DNA of 64,000 bases from Blastomussa wellsi (Eukaryota; Cnidaria; Anthozoa; Scleractinia; Plerogyridae): contig OX393564.1 in assembly GCA_947652115.1 (NCBI GenBank), forward strand, positions 2,402,870 through 2,466,869, in the 5' to 3' direction. The notes below the pieces were generated by a model. It searched no databases. It saw only the letters and a program-made list of their open reading frames with translations, and was not told the origin of the DNA. Shown piece after piece: positions 1 through 10,796 of the stretch. Made by a program: the position numbers and the translations under genes. Position 1 is the stretch's first letter, and every line of letters begins with the position of its first letter.

Positions 1-1213
1 TGTTCAGTAAGCCCAGCATACAACAAACAGGCCCCTTCGTTCTCATGACCTTTTTCGTTGTTTCTCGATATATATCGATCGTATTTTTCATTTTCGTACC
101 AGCTCAGACGGGATTCAGATAATCTGGATTAACAAGATCCGAAATTGGTCTGGTTTAACTCACTGCGCTACTTAAATTAAAGAGCGGAAAATGATGCCAA
201 TGATAAATAAACAAGTAAAGAGAAAAGAAAAGTAATCGATTAATTGATTTAAAGAGAAGTTAGCATTGCGGTCATTGCGAGCTACGAGCACGTTAAACCT
301 GCACTAAAATCCGAGCAAACGAGCACCATGCCACTAAAATTGTGCAAACATTCGAGCATACGCAGATGCTTTATCTCGCGAGTACTGCAAAATTTTAAAT
401 TTGAGGGGCCATTCTTGAAGCCACTGTGGACATCTTAGCATCTTATGCACTATCGGTTTTATTTCGAGAGTATTAAAAGTGGATTTAGAGTTGATTATCT
501 TTTTAAATTTAATTACCTGTTACATTGCCTTCGATGTCCTTCCAAATACAGCTTGTAAGGCAAATCACCGCAAAACATGACACAACTCTGAGGTGATGAA
601 GATTGCAAGGGAACACCATTTTCTCCTCATACGCCTGGAAATTTTATAACAGCAAGGCTTCGGGAGGGGAAGGTACTGTGTAGTGTTTCATTTTATTTGA
701 AATCCTTTTACTTTTATACAGCAAATCCAGTTAACATAATTTGAACAACAGCTGCAAGGAGGAGAAAACTTCATGCTGCCAAATCGAATTGTTAATGATA
801 ATGATAATGATAATTTATTACTTATATTGCGCGTTTTAACATGTAATGATCAAGGCGCATTACAGCCTGAATTCTAAAAATCTTATGAACGAAATAATAA
901 AAATTCTAAAAACCCGACGAAAGGGAACGTTTTTTTTACTTCCACGGTCCACAGGGAGCAACGAGAACGTAGTAAACAAAATAACAACATGAAATGATCT
1001 GACCAGATTCTGAGTGTTTTGGAGAAAGTGAACAACGTTAATGAAGTTTCATCTCTTAATATCTGGGCCTTAGCTTCTCGGAGTGTTTCTAGCTAATATA
1101 AACACCAAATAGTCAGTCAATTTGCAAAGATTGAAGCAGTAACTAGCCAAAATGTGTTCCATTTTAATTGTGTCCGATTTTAATTTCAATTTCAACAAGG
1201 AAGCAGCTGCAAT

Positions 1214-1394
1214 AGACCCTATGCATAAATGGCTGCCAGTTTAAAATTCTTTTGTATTCATTTAAATTAGCCCTACTAACCTCGTTTTTGAGTTGGTAAT
1301 TCAAAATAATTTTTGTTTTTAAACGAGGTTAGTGAGGCTAATTTAAATACATACAAAAGAATTTTAAAATTACAGCCATTTATGCATAGGGTCT
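1214..1394. repeat. Fold-back (inverted-repeat) element
   Basis: Arms of about 74 bases (1214-1287 and 1320-1394) are near-perfect reverse complements around a spacer of about 32 bases. The outer ends read AGACCCTATGCATAAATGG and its complement. There is no coding capacity. This is typical of a MITE or fold-back element; the family was not identified. Confidence 0.85.
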
Positions 1395-3876
1395 AATAGA
1401 CCGTTGTTTGTCGTCTTCAAAAATAAAGTGAAGACGACTTTTCTTCGTTGTAGTCCATTATTAAGCCTCGACAAACTTAATTAATAAATGCTACGCACTA
1501 GTTGTGTGTAGCATGGAGGACTGATATGTTAAGAAAGATCTGGCATGAAAGTGTTGAATACACAGTGCTTTATATATAAGAAATTAAAAGAGTAAATACA
1601 AATGGCTAAAAGAAAAATATTTCACTAAGATATTCATGTTAAAACCTAACTGTACATATAAGAGAAGAGCACCATCCTTGCACCCTAGCCACGACTTGTA
1701 ACTGGATTCATTACAACCGGGTCAAGGAATTTGTGACCCCCTTTTCACGCCTTAAACTCGGGCCAAGAAAGGACCAAAAAAGTAATAATAACAACACTGA
1801 AAGAAGGATAAGAGAGTGGGCAAAGAAAAAAGAAACTGTCAATTGTTTTTAATTTTTATAGCGTCGACTTTGGAGATAGTTTCTTCGTAGGAGTAAAGTT
1901 TCGCTCACAATTTCCTTTGACCAGACTTTTAAAAAGCCAGATATACATCATATAATGCGGTTAAGGAAGGACTGTTTGAAACCACAAGAAACTAAGGTTA
2001 ATTATATATTAATAACTGAAGTGATGATGGATTACAAGCTATTCATTTTTAGTGTTCGTGCAGTGTGCCAATAGCTTAACTTACCTGAAGAAGTTGAAAG
2101 GGAAAGGATACCGTTTAAAGCTTATTGTTGGCTTTCTCCTTTAACAGAAGATCGCGTGGTTAAGGAGCTAAACAACAATGCGCTAACAGTAATATAAGCC
2201 CATCCAGCTGTTTCCTGCATTAAAATTGGGAAATAATCAATCTAGCTTACTCATGCAACATGTACGACATTACAGCCAAATGTTTTTCTCGTTTACGAAC
2301 GGGTTTGAACACTGGCAACCGCAATTTTTTCAAAAAAATAAAATAGCCAGGCAACCTGTCCCATTTTTTTTTTTATCTTGTTACCAAAAGCAGCTGTGAG
2401 GCTGCAGTTTTTTCTTCTTTACTTTAAGTTCGTTCTTTTAATTATAACCTTTTAAATTTTACGGTCCATAAACATTTGACGCAGAAATTGGTCCATAATC
2501 TGAAAACGAAAGTTCTGATTGGTTCTCGGCCTTAGCAATACTGAAACCTAAAATTGACCTTTCAGGAAATACGCAAAACAATTTCCATTTCTTGTATTTG
2601 TCCGTCAAGTTCTCGGGACGTAAACAACATATTAAGCAATTATTCTACGTTCCGTTTTTTGACGGCCGGGCGATACTGTTATTTATCTTAGGAACTAATT
2701 TATCTTACACTCGCGGGTTTCAGTTCGACAGCAGACATTTGAAATAACCGGTCCATTTAAATAAACTGGAGCAGAAATAGGGAACAGTGTTTCAGCCCAC
2801 TTAGGGGCTAAATACATTGACCAATGCTTAAATAAAGTTCTTTAACTTACTTGCTTACTTTTGGTTTATATGTTCTTTTAACCTTGAGATTTTCTCTTCA
2901 TTCTGTAGTGATTGAAGTTTTAAATAGAGGAAAAACGTACCTTTGACAGAGTGACATCTAAAAAAATTAATGTTAGTTATAGTTTGATGATCCATTAACA
3001 CACTTGCGCTAACCTATGTTAAAAAATGATATTGATTAAGTGTTAGACAGTCCATAATGACCCATTTGCACAATATAAAATGTTTGTCAGTTGGACTCCT
3101 TTTATTGAAAAACGCTCCCACTTCTTTTAGAAAGCCGAGGAGCTCAAATATCGTTTTCCGTCCTTCTTTGTATGTTTGTTTTTAATAACAACACTTATTC
3201 CACCCGCGCTTGACGATAACAATTAACTCTTAAAGGCTGCTTGCCATCTCATATCCAACGCGCACTCGTGTAGTAACTGTTCAACGTAAATATAAAGCCC
3301 TAAAGGAGAATGACACGCTACATAATGTAGTTATTTTAGTGATACCATAGCTTTTTAATAATTATCGATCAGTTACGGTGTTCTTTGTGACATTTATGAC
3401 GGTGTTTTGATGAATATATATTCTGCTGTAAACCTTTTTACTTTATACTTTTTCGTAATTCACATATGAAGATTATAATTGCTTTCATTCATTTTTTTTC
3501 TTGACTGTTTTTCAATACAACTGTTTTTTGTATATAGGGTTGAGATAATTAAAAAAAACGAAAATTCACTAAAATGTTGCAAAACTGAAATTTAAACCCA
3601 CTGGCATGACGCTAATCCGAAATTACTGCGATGAGCATCACTTAGAAAAGTTGAAAGCAGAAGTCATATTTACTACATACATGAATGGTCTAGCTTTATT
3701 GAAACGATTATACCAGTCCTTTGAAGTTACAAAAGGAGTATTTTTATACGTTTAGCAGGCATGAGGCTTTTTCCTTGTGTCTTCTATAAATCTCTAAAAA
3801 GTAGTTAGGCCTTTTACTATAGTTATTACATGAAATCTTTTTTAAGGTTAATGCGCACGGCTCTTTAGAAGACCAC

Positions 3877-3880
<4 letters not shown>

Positions 3881-3919
<39 letters not shown>
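3881..3919. repeat. Tetranucleotide microsatellite (GATT)n
   Basis: About ten uninterrupted copies of GATT, ending at GATA. Confidence 0.95.
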
Positions 3920-4439
3920 AGGTCTTACGGGTTTATATTTAGGTGTGGATTTATTCGTGTTTTCTGTTAGCAGACAATTGTGTTCTGTCTTTACTTAGGC
4001 ATGCGTAGTTCAGTAATGATGGCCACCTTGAAAAGATAAATTGATTCTGAAGCAGTTACAGGCCAGAACAAAAGTTCCGTTTTGACGGTTTTAGTTTTGT
4101 TGTTCATGTTCCGCGGTAGATCTTTCTTAGGCTGGTAAGCATCTTTCACTTCCAAGAGAAATTGCACCCTGGAAGGAGAAATTTAAATTCGAGTTCATCT
4201 TGAGACAAAATAGAAAACATTAGTTTTTTTTTCTCGTGTAAAGTCGTTAAAGTCTTAAAAGAAAATTAAACTTGCCTTGGAGACTATTTAAAACCACATA
4301 CGGGTACCACAAGAATGACAAAGCTTTCAAGTTTGCAGCAATGCCAAGAACCCACGTGACACCCATCACTGAAGCCATTTTAACACAAATCACAGCGACG
4401 CTTGTGCTGTGTTGCTGATTTGTCACTTGCTGGGTTCTC

Positions 4440-4440
<1 letters not shown>

Positions 4441-4473
<33 letters not shown>
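4441..4473. repeat. Trinucleotide microsatellite (AAT)n
   Basis: Eleven perfect AAT units. On the minus strand they give a meaningless polytyrosine frame. Confidence 0.95.
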
Positions 4474-4475
<2 letters not shown>

Positions 4476-4554
4476 CATTGATTAGACACGATAGTATTTA
4501 AAGCTACGAGCTTGTGGGGCCGTGTCTTCCAGATCGAAGTTGGAATTTGGAAGT

Positions 4555-4690
4555 GTTTGTTTTTGTGGAGGGAGATAAACCGGAGAACCGGAGAAAAACC
4601 CTCGGAGCAACTGGGACGGGAACCAATAGCAAACTCAACCCACATATGACGCCGTGTCCGGGAATCGAAACCGGGACACATTGGTGTGAC
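4555..4690 (-). mobile_element. SINE-like fragment, copy 1
   Basis: It shares an extended match with 48641-48799, including GTTTTTGTGGA..GGA, GAGAAC.CGG and AACCCTCGGAGCA, followed by CACATATGACgCCG. On the minus strand, 4660-4678 contains a B-box-like GGTTTCGATTCC, so I read it as a tRNA-derived SINE lying in reverse. Copy 1 lacks the A-box end that copy 2 retains. Confidence 0.55.
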
Positions 4691-4697
4691 GGGGTAC

Positions 4698-4830
4698 GTT
4701 TTTAAAGAAACTCTGGTGCTGCGTCGGTGGGAAGTATAACAATATAATTTGGTTTTATCAACTGGGTTGATAATGTGAATTGGCCACCGTAAAGAGATTC
4801 GAGAGCTGACGTTTCGAGCGTTAGCCCTTA
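4698..4830. repeat. Dispersed repeat, copy 1
   Basis: About 133 bases are nearly identical to 50986-51118. They share TTTGGTTTTATCAACTGGG, TTGGCCACCGTAAA and GCTGACGTTTCGAGCGTTAG. This motif set is, to my recollection, common in coral genomes, flanking retroelement copies. No reverse transcriptase frame is present here. Confidence 0.8.
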
Positions 4831-5146
4831 GTCGGAGCGAATCAAGGAATTGTGGGTCGTGCGTTGTTTATATACAGAAAGATGCTATAAAGATGCTTTG
4901 CTATTGGTTGGTGCCTGGTAACGTGAAAACAACGGAATAAATTAGTTGAATGAAAAGCGTTCGTTGATACCGTTGATTGCGGCTTTCCGTGCTTCCTTGG
5001 TGAAGGGAAAGGCAGTCTGCGGCCAATTCACATTATTATCCACAAACTGATCGCTGTGCGGGCCGCAACGGCCCTGTAGCTGATTGGTTCACGCGATGAA
5101 TTTAAACCAATCAGATTACGTTCAGACCGTTTGAAGCGGGAAAACC

Positions 5147-5563
5147 ATGGAGGTGCGTACGAGCGAACAACAAGCTTTGGAGTTCATTTCCACACAAAAC
5201 GCATTGGTTTCAGAAAGAAAAATCGGCCTACTTGTTATAAATGGGAAGAATACAGACAAAAAATTCGGATTTAGACTTGAAGATAGGCTAGAAGCAAGAG
5301 CACGATCCATAAGAAACAAAGAAAGCAAGTTCTTGTCGTCTTTACAAGAAGCGAAACGTCGTTCACTTGACTGAAGTACTGCGGGAATTTTACACCGACG
5401 ATCAACTGAAAATTGTAAGTTCGTTAAATATTGATTATCCATGAGTTCTTAACTCATTGGCGATTATTTTCAGAGACTTTGTAGCTATATCGGCGAAGTT
5501 CTGCACCTGTTCAGAACATATCGGTCCGGCTTTTACAGTTATAACATTTTCAGCGCGAAGTAA
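5147..5563 (+). pseudogene. Frameshifted small gene or gene remnant, unknown family
   Basis: An ATG in strong context (aaaccATGG) opens a 75-codon frame rich in charged residues. It closes at 5372-5374, but a second frame one base over continues coherently (VHLTEVLREFYTDDQLKI) from about 5361 to a consensus donor, ATT/GTAAGT, at 5415. After a 59-base intron and a TTTTCAG acceptor, 5474-5560 continues in matching phase (RLCSYIGEVLHLF...) to TAA at 5561-5563, or to a second donor at 5559. Both pieces read as real coding sequence, so I infer a one-base deletion near 5355-5370, or a sequencing error. CCAAT-type boxes lie just upstream. No family was recognised, and a transposon-derived origin is possible. 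Confidence 0.4.
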
Positions 5564-7240
5564 GTTATTACTTGTATTCTTGAAAACATTATTAAATTTG
5601 TGAGTCATCAGGATGTTATTTGGCCTCGTATATGGATAATAATGACATTACCATGACTGGTAGCGATTTTTACTTATAACACAACATACAATGGCAAACT
5701 TACCAAAAGTTTTCGTAAACGTCCGATGTACATCATATGCCATAACGTTCATCCACGTAAAGGAAGAGTGAACGAAATTGATATCGTGGTTCAGTCTGGC
5801 TCTCCAACATTTCAAAGACGAGCGAGACGACGCTTGTTTGAACGTTCTGAACAGTATTTCTGTTGATTGCTTTTGTAGCCATGCAATAATGCTACCATAT
5901 ATCCTAGTGGAAATATTGGCAGTTGAGTACTAACAGAATCACTGCTAAGAATTTAAGCTCCTCTTTTCAAATGTAGAATTGGGATTTGGTCGACCTAATC
6001 AGCAGCCCTAGCAGTGTATAATAGGGGTGTTGTTTCACATGTTTGCGTAGAACATGTACACAAACTTAAAAGGCCCATGACGGACCAGTATGCATTGCGC
6101 GCGTCAACTGCAGTCGCCATCTTTTATGTGAGTCGAAAAGTACCTATCAGATAATGGCGCCTCGATCCTGCGTTCATTAAAACAATAACAAACGCGCGCG
6201 ATGGATAGTGGTCCAAGTCATGAATGAAATTCGTCATTGTTTCGTGTGTCTTTTCTAATAATTAGAAACATGCAAAACTCGTATATAGATGCAACTGGCT
6301 TCATTCACACACAAGACACACTCCCCTTTAAGGCGGGATTTTACCTGAAAGCCGTTTTTCCGTCATTTAAAGTGGGTTTAAAGCACATATCTCGTTTGCG
6401 TTTCAAGGAATGCCAAAACCCTTCATTCATCTCACTAGTGAATGTTTTGTGATGTGTTGTAAATTTTTGGATGATTTTTGGGTATATTTGGGTGTTGGGG
6501 GAGGGAGTTTTTCTTAAAGGAGGAGGAGAATTGGGAGGAATATGAAATAGTGAAGATTTAATGGGGTTTGAAAATTCGAATTTTAAGTTTAAAATTATAA
6601 TATGAACGCACAAACAGTCCCCCTACCAAGCTGGTTGCTCTTGGGTGGGGGTCAACTGTCTGTGGATGTTGAAACCTCTCCAAATTTTATTCAAATTCAG
6701 GTAAAACCCCGCCTTAACTTGATTCGAACATTTTTATTCGAATAAATAGTTCTTTTGCATATAAGGTTAATAAAAGAAAACTATAGCTACTGTACGGGCG
6801 GGATAACGATGAGATAATTATAGAAAACGTATACGCTTCTCTTTCGACGGAAGAACAGGTTACTTTAATGTTTGCTGAATCTTGAGAAAAGAATTAAAAT
6901 CTTTGTCATCTAACAGTGAAAGAAAAGGTCTTTAGAGAAGCCAAGAAGAAAAAAATGTTTCAAGCACAAAACTGCAAACTATGTAGATTTTATCCTATAC
7001 ACCCATGGGCGTACAGCCAGGATTTCTCAAGAGGGGTTTACACCCATTGTACGTACTCACCAGATTGTCATGTAGACACCCTTGACACCGGCCACCACTG
7101 CTGTGCTATCCGTCAATGATTTATTTATATTTTTTAAATTGTCGTTTTACATGGCAGATTATCTGTTTATTTCTTTATCATCCCCTAACTCTTTTTGTCC
7201 AACTATTAGTTTATTTGCTTCAGTTCGAAAGCGACTATTC

Positions 7241-7797
7241 TTGGTTTTCACGTGCACGTGACGTCAGAGAAAAAATTTTTAAACATATATCTGCTGGCCT
7301 GTTTTCAGCTCGGTAGACGGCTTTGTTTTGAAAATAGAACATTTTGAATTTCAGATTTTTCACAATGCGTGACATCGGCATTGTTTCTGTACGTGAGCGA
7401 AAATATCGATTCGCCTTACGTTTTCGAGTTCTAAGTAGCCAATATGTTGAGGGAAGTGTTTATGCGAATGTTTTTAAGTTTAACAAAGAGAGGAAACGTT
7501 TTGAGAGAGTCAAAGTAAGCTCCAGATGTTTCCACTTGTTTCCGGCCGCCATGTTGGAGTCCCTCAGAGGGGCTCCAACATGGCGTCTCCATACTAAACA
7601 CTATAATTTTCAGTGATACACTTTGCCGAATAACTCGAGTTCGGAATATCGTACATCCCCGAAACTTTGGCAGGTTGTTTATTTATTACTCTTCTACGAT
7701 ATTTCAATTTCTTGACTCAATTTATTGAATGGTAAGCGATTTTATTTCTTGCGTGCGTGAAATTTGCGTGATACTTGCGTGACGTGAAAACCACCAA
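7241..7797. mobile_element. Inverted-repeat element with central palindrome
   Basis: The ends are inverted copies of GGTTTTCACGTG..ACG (7241-7263 against 7777-7797). The interior has a second palindrome, CGCCATGTTGGAG / CTCCAACATGGCG (7547-7585). The interior frames show no recognisable transposase. I take it as a non-autonomous DNA element of a type I associate with anthozoan genomes. Confidence 0.65.
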
Positions 7798-7846
7798 TAG
7801 AAACATATTTACACAGTCACGTGAAAAGTATGTTCATGTACCTCAG

Positions 7847-8267
7847 GAAAATATTCCACTCAGAGGTCAGGACTAAAACTGTTTCAAGACTAACTATCAA
7901 TTTATTTACTTCAAAGGGCCCTAGTCAGCCTCAGTCATCGAAATTATAGAAACAGTATCAATGAAGCGAAATCATATTGCATGGCTGTAAGTTGTGACAC
8001 TGGTAGTATTTCATACCACTTAGCTAGTTTCTCAGCGATCTCTTTCGTTTTGACACGCTCGGCGTAAAATATAATACTAAAACTCTCGCATGTAAGCAAT
8101 AACAAGAGGGTCTTAATGGGGGGGGGGGGTCACGTTGAGGGTTAAAAGTAAGCCGTTTTGGCGGTTTAAGTTCAGTTACTTTTAGCAAGTTTCTCAATGG
8201 ATTTCTTTCGTTTCGATACGATCCGCGTAAATTAAATATAATACTGAAATTCCCACATGTAAACAAT

Positions 8268-8298
<31 letters not shown>

Positions 8299-8545
8299 GG
8301 AAATCTGAACCATCTGGCGGCTATCATTGGCTTCCGTATTTGCGTTTTTGACGGTTGACGATTAATATTTTGGCCATTTGACGGTTGACGGTTAACCCCA
8401 TTGAGACCCTCTAACAAAGGCGTGGCTGCCTAGGGCCCTTTCAAAGAGAACGAGTAATCCTTGCGACCTGTAATATTTTCTTGTACATGGTTTTCTCCCT
8501 GACCTTAGTCTTGAAAAAAATTAATCCTCTCAGTGGAATATTTTC
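7847..8545. mobile_element. Inverted-repeat element, 20-base termini
   Basis: The left end GAAAATATTCCACTCAGAGG (7847-7866) matches the complement of 8526-8545 at 19 of 20 positions. GGGCCCTAG blocks are mirrored further in (about 7916 and 8430). The interior holds two diverged direct copies of an 80-base block (about 8030-8111 and 8188-8270) and a C/G-rich homopolymer near 8119. There is no transposase. The element lies 50 bases from the preceding one. Confidence 0.7.
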
Positions 8546-10297
8546 GTGCGGTGGACAGACCTGTCACGTGGCCGTGAACAATTCTTTCTATACGCTTTCG
8601 TATTTACGAAAAGAAGAATCCTTTTCGGTCATCATGCAAGCTCGTGTTTTCTTTTTATAGTTTACTTTTAGTTACTGAAGCTGTATATTGCGTTCTGAAT
8701 TTCTGACTCTAAACACAATAAATTCATATTCGAACTGAATTTATATCCGTTAATTTTGATGCATTAATGAAAATGTGACTGAATATGTTATCATGGATAC
8801 TGGTTGTAACTTCTTGTCGGCTCACCTTTGATTTTTTGTCTTTCCGGCTGTTTAAACCGATATTTACAGAAACGTCTGTTACCATTTGCAAGGCAGTGTA
8901 TGTTTAAATGCGGGTATAAGCGGGTGTGAACGTATGCTTTCTAGTTTAACTGTCATGGCTAAGAGCAGTTCACTAACGCTTATTGTGAAGAATCACCACT
9001 TTGTCGTCATAGCATCGCCCACTGCTTTATCAGTTCTTAAGGGCGAAAATGATGAAAGGTGTATTTACAAGCGGCGCCTACTAGCCCGACGACACAGCAT
9101 CTCCTGTCGATATGTATTTTAGCCAAAGCAAATACTGCTTATTTAGGCGCTCATTTTTGCAGGGGATGAACGTTGCTAAGATACATTGCCGTGACATTGA
9201 CTTGAAATGGCTTACAAACTTGTGAGCCAATCACAGACGCGATATTTTTGTCTCTATGACGTTGTTTCTATCGGTCATACGAAAACAATATTTACTGTGC
9301 GTATGAAATTCCTTATGACGGGAAGTCAAGCGGATGACAACACTTTCAGTTGGACTTCGCAATAAGCGGGAAACACATCAGAATTGTAGTTGGAAAATGT
9401 CAACTTCGGTCTCGATAGACATGTAACGCTAACCTTGGACATCCCCGTATGGTCAGAACTACTCACGAACGTGTCCTAACAGAAAGGGTAACAAATTGAG
9501 CTCTATTTATCACAAAAGCCAACCCGAGGAGGTACTCATGAATGGTGGCAAGATTAGTCTAAAATCATGTGATTTGTAACAATGCTTTGATTTTCTACAT
9601 CAAATATTGTTAGCTTTGTTTCATTTGTGAAAGGTTTAAATTTGTTAATTTCAGGTTAGAAGTTGTTCATTCAAATTGTGAAAACCTTGTAAACCATTCA
9701 AGACTTTTCTTCAGAAAATTTAAATTTACGATAGCAGTGCTGGCCGGCAGAAAATTCAAATGAATGTTCACAATTAATATATACATAACAGAACAAACAC
9801 GTACTCTCGATAAGTAACACGTATCTAAAATATTGAACGGTGTCAATTTTTTGTAAGAAATCATTGTGAAATTTGTCTTAATTACAGCTAAGTTAAGTAT
9901 ATAGAAAATTTTGCACAAAGTGAAAATATTCAGCAAGTTCTAACATATATAGATTACAATAATGTGCCCTTAGAAGTATCTGAAAGACTGAAATTATTAT
10001 GATAGATCTAGATAAGCTTTTTAATTTTTATTTCCAGTTATATACAGCGCGTAACTGTAGCGTTTCTATGGCATGTGTCCATTTGAAAGACAAGATTTGA
10101 ACTCCGATCGATCTAGCTGATGCTCACAGCATTTCAGCCAAGCCCTGGCATGATTACCGTTGTTCCGTGCAATTTGGGAAAATAACCGTTAATCATTGAA
10201 ATATTTAAAAACCGAAGATCTAAGCTCAGTAGGGGCACCTGCTTAAAAAACCGTTTCGGTTGTCAGCAGGAATGAACAAATAAATGTCAAAATTTGT

Positions 10298-10325
10298 GGG
10301 GGGGGGGGGGGGTGGGGGAGGGGGT
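10298..10325 (+). repeat. Poly-G tract, G-quadruplex candidate
   Basis: A run of more than ten G is followed by GGTGGGGGAGGGGG, which satisfies a G-quadruplex pattern. It is about 500 bases upstream of the first coding exon of the PDZ/EF-hand gene. Confidence 0.7.
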
Positions 10326-10796
10326 GAGCAATTAGAGCGAGGTTTCCAAGTTAGAAAGAAAGGAATGTCTCAAAACAGCATTAGTAGGTACAGAAAGATA
10401 GGCGTTCACAACTCTGTACCCCCACCCTACCCCATGGCCTGGGATGTCAGGGAGAAAGGAAGTCTAAGCAGACCAAAATGTAAATATATTTTATCCCGGG
10501 GGCACTTTATGTTTTAAATGCTCCGCACTCGAACAAATACTTTGACAATAACGCCGTCCGACAAGACCACATCTCCCCAAATACTTATACATACTTATAC
10601 TCTTTTACTAAATTTACAAAAAAGTATCAACTTGAAACGGAGTAACCTTTTCTTTGAAGTGATTTTGTTTTGCTTATTCCCCATGAACGTGACAATTCGA
10701 TCAATAATAAGTGTTATTATTCTCATGAATAGTAAAACTTTGAGTAATTTCGAAAGTTGGTTCATGGAGTCTATCTGTGTCATGTTTCATTTCAGG

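Larger units (their letters stand above)
1..5146. other. Intergenic, repeat-bearing, no gene seen
   Basis: AT-rich DNA with only short open frames and no convincing exon. It contains a fold-back element (1214-1394), a tetranucleotide run (3881-3919), an AAT run (4441-4473), a SINE-like fragment (4555-4690) and one copy of a dispersed repeat (4698-4830), each listed separately. The last 60 bases carry two inverted CCAAT-type boxes (around 5080-5115) just ahead of the gene remnant at 5147. Confidence 0.6.
5564..10796. other. Intergenic, repeat-bearing, no gene seen
   Basis: Open frames here are short, and several lack an ATG. The notable contents are two adjacent inverted-repeat elements (7241-7797 and 7847-8545), copies of a TTTGACGGTTGACG motif near 8345-8392, and a poly-G tract at 10298-10325. 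Upstream non-coding exons of the gene starting at 10797 may lie here, because a splice acceptor immediately precedes its first ATG, but I cannot place them. Confidence 0.5.

Noticed and set aside
4441..4681. Minus-strand frame ending in polytyrosine
   Set aside because: It is the translation of an AAT microsatellite and a SINE fragment.
7344..7616. 90-codon frame near 7.4 kb
   Set aside because: Lies within the inverted-repeat element and has no conserved domain.
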